Part shown: positions 58,194 to 64,000 of the stretch, piece by piece | Numbering within the stretch: the first letter of the stretch is position 1 | Layout of the letters: each line of letters opens with the position of its first letter | From: Kibdelosporangium banguiense | GTDB taxonomy: Bacteria > Actinomycetota > Actinomycetes > Mycobacteriales > Pseudonocardiaceae | Assembly (NCBI RefSeq): GCF_017876405.1 | Contig: NZ_JAGINW010000001.1 | Coordinates: forward strand, 12,165,203-12,229,202 | DNA: 64,000 bases | Direction: 5' to 3' | Notes under the pieces: generated by a model | What the model was told of the DNA's origin: nothing | The model's input: the letters and a program-made list of their open reading frames with translations, nothing else | Databases searched by the model: none | Translations under genes and position numbers: made by a program

Positions 58194-61070
58194 ATGGGTC
58201 GTCGATTGCAGCGCAGCACTCGATTTCGGACCGGACGGCGCCTGATCTGCGCAGTCCTCAGCTTCTTGCTGGTCATGGGGCTTGGCGCGGTCCCCAGCGC
58301 GAGTGCTGAGGTGAACAATCCGCGGCAGGAGTGGTTACGCGCCGCTACCGCGGGATTGTTCCTGCACTGGGGGATGTTCACCGCGCCCCGGCATCTGGAC
58401 TGCGCGCAGTGGGAGCGTGATGTCACGGGTGGCGGCTGGACGCCGGACTACTGGGTGGACGAGGCACGCAAGCTGGGCGCGTCCTACATCGTGCTGGCGA
58501 CGTTCCACAGCCGGTTGGGATACGCCCGGCCGTGGCCGTCGGACATCCCGGGCAGTTGCCGTACCGAGCGGGACTTCCTGGGCGAACTCGTGAAGGCGGG
58601 CAACGCCAAGAACGTCAAGATCATCCTGTACATGACCGACGATCCGCAGTGGCACAGCGAACTGGGCAAGCAGACCCTGGATTCGGCCGCCTACTCCGCC
58701 TACAAGGGCCAGCAGGTCGACCTGACCACGCGGCGCGGCTTCGGCATGTTCAGCTACGACCTGTTCTTCGAGGTGATGCAGCGCTACGAGGGCCTTGCCG
58801 GGTTCTGGATCGACAACGACAACGAGTACTGGGAGGAGAACAAGCTCTACGAACAGATCCGTGAACGCCGGCCGTCCTGGTTGCTGAGCAACAACAACGA
58901 GGACACGCCGATCATGGACACGGTCAGCAACGAGCAGAAGACCGGCATGACCCCGGCCTATGACTACCCACAGGCCGCGTGGACGCCGATGCCTCGCTTG
59001 GTGGAGGCCGACTACAAGCTGCCGACGACCGGCGACTGGTGGTACGACGGCGGTGACCACGCGGTCGACTTCCGGTTGTCCACCGGCCGGTACATCACCA
59101 ACGCGGGCTCGTCGATGAAGTCGCTGATGGCCGAAACCCCGATGGTGAACGGGAAGTTCCCGCCCGGCCAGGAGAGTTTCAACAACTTCATGGCCGGTTG
59201 GGTGCCGCCGATCCGGGAGTCGTTGTACGGCACCGAAGGCGGCGGCTACATGTACGGCGGCATGCAGCCCGGTTTCTGGAACGACGGCGCCCACGGCGTG
59301 GTCACGGTCAAACCAGGCGGCCGGACGCAGTACGTGCACGTGGTAACCAAACCCACGACTGATATGGTTCGCTTGCGGGACAACGGTTACTGGATTACCA
59401 GGGTGACCGACATCCGTACCGGCAAGCGTCTGAACTTCAACCAGTCCGGCGGCTATCTGACCATTCTCGGCGTCACCGACTGGGACACCTACGACACGGT
59501 GTTCAAAGTAGACACACTGGGTCAGCAGCTCTACTACGACCAGTCCACCGTCAGCGCGACCGCTTCCTCGTCGAAGCCGGGCTTCCCGGCGGAGAACCTG
59601 GCCGACGGGAACTTCGAAACCAACTGGGACTCGAACGCGCAGCTGCCGGTGTCGGTGACGCTGGATCTCAAGCAGCGCAAGCCCGCCACGTACCTCGCGG
59701 TGAACCAACGGGAGTGGTCGCCGACGTACGCGCGGGTCTCGTTCGGCCGCCCAGAGGACTCCGCACGGATCAAGGACTACCGCGTCTCAGTGAGCGACGA
59801 CGGCGTCCGCTGGCGCCAAGTCCGGGCCGGCGCGATGCCGAGCGCCCGCGGCACCCAGTTCATCGACATCGGTGAGCAGCAGGCCCGCTACATCAAGCTG
59901 GACGTCCTCAACACGTGGAGCGGCCCGCAGGCGCCTCGGTTCTTCAACGAGCTGCAGATCGACGAGATCAAGGTGGCGCACGGATTCCCGTTGTACCCGT
60001 GGGCACAGGTGCCGTTGGAAGCCGAGCGCGCCAGCCACAACGGCGGTCTGGACGTCTGCCAGGCATGCTCCGGAACGCTGCAAGTCAAGGGTGGGGTGAC
60101 GTTCCGCGATGTCACTGTGCCCACGGCAGGCGACTACCGGCTCGAGCTGAACACGACCTCAGCCGAGGCGACATCGGTGGCTGTCCGTGTCAACGACGCA
60201 CCCCCGATCAACGTGGCCATTCCGGCAGACCGGCCCGACGTGCCCATCCCCACCGCGATCCCCGTTTCCCTGCGCGCAGGCTCGAACACGGTCGCGATTT
60301 CCGGCAAGGCCGGGATCGACAGAATCGCGGTCGCGCCTCTGCCACCGGCTTCGTACGTGCCGACCACGACGATGACCGTGAATCCGCACGGGATTCAGTG
60401 GCTCGGGCCCGACCAACGGTCCGTCCAGGTCACGGCGGATCTCCGGCTGGACGTGGACAGTCCTATCCAGACGGTCAAGCTCGCGCCGGTGGTCCCGGCC
60501 GGGTGGACGCTGCAAGGCGATCCGGCGACGACACAGACACTGCGTCTGGGCCAGATCCTCAGCGGTACCTGGGCATTGACGTCGAACCAGGCCGTTGCCC
60601 CGTCCACAATTCCGGTCACCGCGTCGTTCCAGGTGCTCGGCCGGGCCAAGCAGGTCACCACTAACGTCCAGGTCCGGCCTAGGCCCGCCGACCGGATCTT
60701 CATGCGGGAGGCCGAGGACTCCCGCAACAAGTTCGGCAGCACCGGCCTGACCAGCTGTGGTCCGTGCTCCGGCGGTGAGAAGGTCCGCAATATCGGTGGC
60801 GCGACGGACGCGTTCGTGCAGTTCGACAACGTCCCAGCGGCCGCGGCCGGGCAGTACACACTGTTCGTCGACTACACGGTCAACGGGCCCCGGTCGTACT
60901 TCATCTCGGTCAACGGCGGCCCGCCCGTCGAACTGGCCCTCGACGGCCAGGGCAACAACACTCCTTACACCGCAACAATTCCCATCACCCTGAAGGCAGG
61001 CGACAACAGCATCAAACTGTTCAACGACCGGCTGGGCGCTCCGGACCTCGACCGGATCTCCATCGGCTGA
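58194..61070 (+). CDS. Secreted alpha-L-fucosidase-like (GH29) multidomain glycosidase
   Basis: 958 residues from the ATG at 58194. A signal peptide (LICAVLSFLLVMGLGAVPSA) ends near residue 38. The barrel start ATAGLFLHWGMFTAPRHLDC fits GH29 alpha-L-fucosidases, and LAGFWIDNDNEYWEEN near 201-216 holds the probable nucleophile D207. Later parts are an F5/8 type C-like domain (VSATASSSKPGFPAENLADG, about 455-600), a CBM35-like domain (VPLEAERASHNGGLDVCQAC), a NEW3-like linker domain and a second CBM35-like domain (FMREAEDSRNKFGSTGLTSC). Acid/base assignment is uncertain. It would act on an extracellular glycan. It is divergent from the alpha-galactosidase gene over a LacI operator and ends before a strong terminator. 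Confidence 0.8.
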   Translation: MGRRLQRSTRFRTGRRLICAVLSFLLVMGLGAVPSASAEVNNPRQEWLRAATAGLFLHWGMFTAPRHLDCAQWERDVTGGGWTPDYWVDEARKLGASYIVLATFHSRLGYARPWPSDIPGSCRTERDFLGELVKAGNAKNVKIILYMTDDPQWHSELGKQTLDSAAYSAYKGQQVDLTTRRGFGMFSYDLFFEVMQRYEGLAGFWIDNDNEYWEENKLYEQIRERRPSWLLSNNNEDTPIMDTVSNEQKTGMTPAYDYPQAAWTPMPRLVEADYKLPTTGDWWYDGGDHAVDFRLSTGRYITNAGSSMKSLMAETPMVNGKFPPGQESFNNFMAGWVPPIRESLYGTEGGGYMYGGMQPGFWNDGAHGVVTVKPGGRTQYVHVVTKPTTDMVRLRDNGYWITRVTDIRTGKRLNFNQSGGYLTILGVTDWDTYDTVFKVDTLGQQLYYDQSTVSATASSSKPGFPAENLADGNFETNWDSNAQLPVSVTLDLKQRKPATYLAVNQREWSPTYARVSFGRPEDSARIKDYRVSVSDDGVRWRQVRAGAMPSARGTQFIDIGEQQARYIKLDVLNTWSGPQAPRFFNELQIDEIKVAHGFPLYPWAQVPLEAERASHNGGLDVCQACSGTLQVKGGVTFRDVTVPTAGDYRLELNTTSAEATSVAVRVNDAPPINVAIPADRPDVPIPTAIPVSLRAGSNTVAISGKAGIDRIAVAPLPPASYVPTTTMTVNPHGIQWLGPDQRSVQVTADLRLDVDSPIQTVKLAPVVPAGWTLQGDPATTQTLRLGQILSGTWALTSNQAVAPSTIPVTASFQVLGRAKQVTTNVQVRPRPADRIFMREAEDSRNKFGSTGLTSCGPCSGGEKVRNIGGATDAFVQFDNVPAAAAGQYTLFVDYTVNGPRSYFISVNGGPPVELALDGQGNNTPYTATIPITLKAGDNSIKLFNDRLGAPDLDRISIG

Positions 61071-61079
61071 GGCCCCTGT

Positions 61080-61116
61080 CGGCTGGGTGCGGGTCTTACG
61101 GGCCCGCACCCAGCCG
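61080..61116. terminator. Bidirectional terminator after the fucosidase-like gene
   Basis: A perfect 14-pair stem (CGGCTGGGTGCGGG and its complement) with a nine-base loop sits between convergent stops at 61070 and 61126. Confidence 0.85.
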
Positions 61117-61125
61117 ATCCGCCTC

Positions 61126-62235
61126 TCAGGCCGTGACCAGGCTCAGCCCGTACCTGCCCAGAATCTCGTTCACCGGCTGGAACCACGTCTCGCCACCGCT
61201 GCCGCAGTTGCCCCAGCCACCCGAAGTGACGCCCTGGGCTTGGTCACCGGTGATGAACGAGCCACCCGAGTCACCGGGTTCGGCGCAGACACTGGTCTTC
61301 GTGGCGCCGTAGAACGCGCCTTCCTTGTAGTTCACCGTCTCGTTCTTGGCGAGCACCTGGCCGCAGTGCCAGTGTGTGGTCGACCCGGACCGGCAGACCG
61401 AGGTGCCCACCGGGGCCTCCCACGACCCGCGCACGAGCGCGTCGGACACCTGTCCCCAGCCCAGCACGACCGGCGCGTTCCACCAGCCCCACCCGGTCCG
61501 GATGAACGAGTAGTCGTCGCCGGGGAAGGACGAGCCCTCGAACCGGCCCATCTGCGAGCCGTCCCAGCCCACGACGTTGCTGCCGACGCCACCACAGTGA
61601 CCGGCGCTGACGAACCCGCCGTGCACCGAGAACCCGATCGAACACCGCGTGTTCCCGTTGATGTAGTACGGATCGCCACCGACTGTGCCTGCCGCAAACG
61701 TCTGCGGGCGCGCGGCGGTAGTCGTCTTGACCGTCACCGGACCGGCTTTGCGCGCCTGCTCAACGAAGGCGTCCACTTCGGAATTCCGGGCACCGACTGT
61801 GATCACAACACTGCCGGATCGCGGGTCGGCGTACCAGCTGTGCACGGCCGGTGGCGCCTTCTGGGTGTCCACTTTGGCCTTGGCCTGATCCAGCGCCCGC
61901 GCCGAGATAGGCGTCAGCGCGGTTTCCGCGCCGGTTGCCCGGACTGCGGCCGCCTTGCTCTGGTCAGTCAGCCCGACCACCAGCTTGCCACGGTCCGCGT
62001 CGTACCAGCTGCCGCCGAAAGCCTCCCCAGCAGCAAGTTCAGCTGCTTGAGCAGACCGCATCGCCAGCGCCTCGCGCTGAAGCAAGGTCCGTGCCTGCTG
62101 GGCCGTCAAGCCCAGGTCACGCTCCATGGCGGCGGTCAGGCCAGGCGAGAGTTCATCCGCTGTCGCGGTCGGCGCGACCACACCGGCAAGCGCAGCCGCG
62201 CCGGCGAGTATCGCGAGAGCTCGTCGAGACTTCAT
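61126..62235 (-). CDS. Streptogrisin-like secreted serine protease (S1E)
   Basis: 369 residues from the ATG at 62235; a GAGGA site precedes it. A signal peptide runs to about 26 (LAILAGAAALAGVVAPTATA). The propeptide (about 27-180) is of the alpha-lytic type, with the AMERDLGLTAQQARTLLQRE segment. The mature protease has H213 in GFVSAGHCGG, D240 or D241 in PGDDYSFIRTG and S323 in EPGDSGGSF, plus paired cysteines (198/214, 281/291 and 317/344). Streptogrisin-type proteases digest proteins outside the cell and need their propeptide to fold. Unusually, a CebR-like palindrome (62272-62285) lies 37 bases upstream, hinting at control by carbohydrate. Confidence in the protease is high, in the control moderate. 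Confidence 0.93.
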   Translation of the reverse strand: MKSRRALAILAGAAALAGVVAPTATADELSPGLTAAMERDLGLTAQQARTLLQREALAMRSAQAAELAAGEAFGGSWYDADRGKLVVGLTDQSKAAAVRATGAETALTPISARALDQAKAKVDTQKAPPAVHSWYADPRSGSVVITVGARNSEVDAFVEQARKAGPVTVKTTTAARPQTFAAGTVGGDPYYINGNTRCSIGFSVHGGFVSAGHCGGVGSNVVGWDGSQMGRFEGSSFPGDDYSFIRTGWGWWNAPVVLGWGQVSDALVRGSWEAPVGTSVCRSGSTTHWHCGQVLAKNETVNYKEGAFYGATKTSVCAEPGDSGGSFITGDQAQGVTSGGWGNCGSGGETWFQPVNEILGRYGLSLVTA

Positions 62236-62271
62236 CGTCGTCCTCATTTTCCGTGCAGGGTTACGGATCCG

Positions 62272-62285
62272 TGAGAGCGCTCTCT
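62272..62285. promoter_or_regulatory. CebR-like LacI operator upstream of the protease gene
   Basis: TGAGAGCGCTCTCT has a perfect GAGAGCGCTCTC core, close to the TGGGAGCGCTCCCA site of CebR, the cellobiose-responsive LacI protein of streptomycetes. It lies 37 bases before the protease ATG on the reverse strand. The gene on the other side starts at 62429. No cebR-like gene is adjacent. Confidence 0.55.
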
Positions 62286-62428
62286 CCCTGAGAGTCGGCC
62301 ACCTCGGAGCCGAAGGTCAAGAGGATGATCGAAAGTGATCGCCGGACCAGTGCCGACTGGACATTCGTTCACCAGCGGAACATTCCCGGCCCAGCGCTCG
62401 TTGCCCCCATGACCGAGGGGAGATCGCC

Positions 62429-62935
62429 ATGCGGACCCGTCAGAAGGATCGAGACGTGCCCGGCCCGGGCGCGCCATGGAACGAGATCAGACCCGGCCTC
62501 TGGATGGGCGGCCACCACTGGACCGACCCGGCAGGCGAACTGCAACCCGCCATTGTGACCGACGAATTCGACCTGGTGATAAGCCTCTACACCCGCTCAG
62601 GCCACGGCCCGCCGGCCACCATCGAGCACAGAGTCGCCGAAATACCGGACGCGGCACTCACCGCGTTCCAGATCGACCAGGTCCGCCTGCTCGCCCTGCT
62701 CGCCGCGACAGCCACAAAAACCGGCCGTACAACCCTCGTCCGCTGCCACGCGGGCTACAACAGATCAGGCCTGGTCGTCGCCCAAACCCTGATCGAACTC
62801 GGCTACGAACCCCGCGACGCGATCCAATTGATCAGACAACGCCGTTCACCATGGGCCTTGCACAACGCACTGTTCGAAGAATACCTGCTGACCGGCCTCG
62901 ACATCGCCCACCTGCTGGTCGGACTGGAATCCTGA
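62429..62935 (+). CDS. Dual-specificity/tyrosine phosphatase-like protein
   Basis: 168 residues from the ATG at 62429, with GAGGGGAG upstream. The signature loop CHAGYNRSG (near 105-113) matches the CX5R pattern of cysteine phosphatases, with the cysteine as nucleophile and the arginine binding phosphate. The N terminus reads WNEIRPGLWMGGHHWTDPAG, and EIPDAALTAFQIDQVRLLAL may hold the general acid loop. The domain is compact, as in prokaryotic dual-specificity phosphatases. It would remove phosphate from a protein or small molecule in the cytosol. It converges on the DUF1801 gene with two bases between stops. Its target is unknown. Confidence 0.85.
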   Translation: MRTRQKDRDVPGPGAPWNEIRPGLWMGGHHWTDPAGELQPAIVTDEFDLVISLYTRSGHGPPATIEHRVAEIPDAALTAFQIDQVRLLALLAATATKTGRTTLVRCHAGYNRSGLVVAQTLIELGYEPRDAIQLIRQRRSPWALHNALFEEYLLTGLDIAHLLVGLES

Positions 62936-62937
62936 GA

Positions 62938-63291
62938 TCAGTCGACCTTGCGGGCGGTGGCCTGTAGCAGTGACTGGAGGAGGTCGAAATCGATCTTGTC
63001 CGGGGTGCGGAATCGCAGACAGCTCTTGCCCATGTCGTGGTTTGCGAGCTGTGGGGCGTGGGCGTCGCGGACGTCGGCGCGGATATAGAGCGAGATGTAC
63101 TGTTTCTGGCTGGCGAATGCGAAGCTGCCTTCGCCGTCGCGGCTGTAGGTCGGCATGCCGTATTGCATCGACTCGGTGAAGCCTGTCAGTTCCTGCAGGC
63201 ATAGTTGCCGAATGCGGCGTAGGGCTGCCTGTCGTTCCGGCGTGACCTCGTCGAGGAATGTGTCGACGTCAGCGGCTGAGCTTTGGACCAT
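62938..63291 (-). CDS. DUF1801-family (YdhG-like) protein
   Basis: 117 residues. Motifs are VDTFLDEVTPERQAALRRIR near 9-28, TESMQYGMPTYSRDG near 38-52, FAFASQKQYISLYIRADV near 57-74, the GKSCLRF strand and the end FDLLQSLLQATA. This fits the small DUF1801 fold found in proteins such as YdhG, where an iron-binding role has been suggested. It is cytosolic and has no signal. The start at 63291 overlaps by 23 bases the end of the VanY-like gene, so the two are likely translated from one transcript. Function is uncertain. Confidence 0.85.
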   Translation of the reverse strand: MVQSSAADVDTFLDEVTPERQAALRRIRQLCLQELTGFTESMQYGMPTYSRDGEGSFAFASQKQYISLYIRADVRDAHAPQLANHDMGKSCLRFRTPDKIDFDLLQSLLQATARKVD

Positions 63292-63790
63292 GGCTCAGCC
63301 TAACCCCGGGAAATGGCAATCGCACTGGTCGTCGCGTGCGGTATTCGAAGTGCCACCATTCGTTGTCGTAAGTGCGGTAGAGGTTGTAGCGCCAGCCGTT
63401 GAGTTCAAGCCACAGCGCGCCTTCCCGTGGCCTGACGTCGATGGCCATTCCCTTGACGTGTGGGGATTCCGACGGGTGCAGCACCTTGGGCAGGCCGGGA
63501 CGGCTGAGGTCTTCGATGTACATCCGGTGCTGGCGGGCGGCGTCGCGGTGGCCCGAGGTGACGCCGAGCAGTTGGCCGTCACACCAGAATGCCTCGGTGC
63601 GTGCGGTGGTGAACGCGACGAACAACGACGGGTTGAGGCCTTCGAGGTTCTCGGCTGGGAAGCGGACGGCGAGCGCCCACTGGCACGCCACATAGCGAGC
63701 GTGGCCGGGAGCGCGCAGGTGGGCCAGCGGCAGCATGCACCGGGCATATACCTTGGTCATCGCTGCTAGGAAACGGTCACGTGTAGTCAT
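63269..63790 (-). CDS. VanY-like D-Ala-D-Ala carboxypeptidase-family (M15) protein
   Basis: 173 residues from the ATG at 63790. The zinc motifs of M15 peptidases are visible: GVTSGHRDAARQHRMYIEDL near 76, SPHVKGMAIDVRP near 108-120 (histidine and aspartate ligands of SxHxxGxAxD) and EWWHFEYR near 142-149 (glutamate base and histidine ligand). There is no clear signal peptide or membrane anchor, which is odd for a wall enzyme; it may be exported differently or act in the cytosol. The frame extends upstream to 63964 without family character, so the shorter start is used. It overlaps the DUF1801 gene and is divergent from a response regulator, which could control it. Confidence 0.8.
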   Translation of the reverse strand: MTTRDRFLAAMTKVYARCMLPLAHLRAPGHARYVACQWALAVRFPAENLEGLNPSLFVAFTTARTEAFWCDGQLLGVTSGHRDAARQHRMYIEDLSRPGLPKVLHPSESPHVKGMAIDVRPREGALWLELNGWRYNLYRTYDNEWWHFEYRTRRPVRLPFPGVRLSHGPKLSR

Positions 63791-63962
63791 ACCGTTCACT
63801 GTCGGCGGCGACTGTGGGCAACCGTTTCGCACTGTGTAACAGGTCTGTACTGCTGAGACTGTGACACAACCATGACATTGCCCGCACTCACTGTGCACAT
63901 CGCCGGGCCATGATCGGCGGGTGGACAGGCGGACTCCAGCCGGCCCTGCGATTGTTGGTGGC

Positions 63963-64000
63963 ATGTCTCGGGTGTTGTTGATCGAAGACGACCAGGCGGT
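63963..64000 (+). CDS. Two-component response regulator, N-terminal fragment
   Basis: The last 38 bases encode MSRVLLIEDDQAV, the first strand and acidic pocket (EDD) of a CheY-like receiver domain. The rest is outside the window. It is divergent from the VanY-like gene with 172 bases between, a usual setting for cell-wall stress regulators of the OmpR type, though the family cannot be told from so little. Confidence 0.75.
   Translation, partial: MSRVLLIEDDQA

Noticed and set aside
1..64000. Biosynthetic gene cluster for a secondary metabolite spanning the P450 and transporter genes.
   Set aside because: No polyketide synthase, NRPS, terpene cyclase or RiPP core gene is present; the P450s and transporters are scattered among unrelated operons.

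Overview
This 64 kb window is high-GC actinobacterial chromosome. The genes are dense, use GTG and TTG starts freely, and have GGAGG-type ribosome binding sites. The mix of LacI regulators, secreted glycosidases, streptogrisin-type protease, DUF574 methyltransferase, F420/flavin-type oxidoreductase and P450s points to a filamentous, soil-type actinomycete. A Pseudonocardiales member (Kibdelosporangium/Amycolatopsis-like) is my inference; no marker gene is present to settle it. I see no rRNA, tRNA, CRISPR array, prophage or insertion sequence. Two genes run off the edges: a GT9 glycosyltransferase on the left and a response regulator on the right.

Layout. 1-3.9 kb: glycosyltransferases (GT9, GT2, GT9), a BON-domain/methyltransferase fusion, a hemerythrin-like protein and a DUF4383 membrane protein. 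4-8.7 kb: a giant secreted alpha-L-rhamnosidase with its own promoter and LacI-type operator. 8.7-16 kb: LysR/MFS divergent pair, VOC protein, aldo/keto reductase with a doubled operator, a RibD-like reductase, a benzoylformate-decarboxylase-like enzyme and an orphan NitT/TauT-type binding protein. 17-26.7 kb: a carbohydrate regulon with two LacI regulators, a secreted beta-helix protein, an ABC sugar importer lacking its ATPase, a Gfo/Idh/MocA dehydrogenase, a PmoA-like (DUF6807) protein and a cupin protein. 27-32.4 kb: DUF4331, a DUF6153-like protein, DUF305, DUF4396 and a CopD-CtaG fusion, with a CsoR-type metal operator between the last two. 32.5-36.5 kb: a second RibD-like reductase, a divergent nitrilase-like/winged-helix pair and a PucR regulator. 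36.5-44.7 kb: an esterase and heterodimeric ABC exporter operon, then a GT39/GT2-GtrA operon facing a glycine-rich membrane-anchored protein. 44.7-56.2 kb: accessory enzymes (HAD, alpha/beta hydrolase, two P450s, methyltransferase, MFS, LLM oxidoreductase, HxlR/SRPBCC, secreted protease, MarR/isochorismatase-like pair). 56.3-64 kb: alpha-galactosidase and an alpha-L-fucosidase-like enzyme reading divergently from a LacI operator, a streptogrisin-like protease with a CebR-like box, a phosphatase, DUF1801, a VanY-like peptidase and the response regulator.

How the parts fit. Rhamnosidase, galactosidase, fucosidase-like enzyme and beta-helix protein suggest plant cell-wall (pectin-like) polysaccharide use. 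Five CG-centred LacI-type palindromes lie beside these genes. Two of them (18046-18059 and 20844-20857) match at 13 of 14 bases and tie the beta-helix/LacI pair to the importer operon. The best candidates for undescribed systems are this importer + dehydrogenase + DUF6807 + cupin regulon and the nitrilase-like/winged-helix divergent pair at 33.2-35.2 kb. All function calls come from reading motifs; no database search was run.
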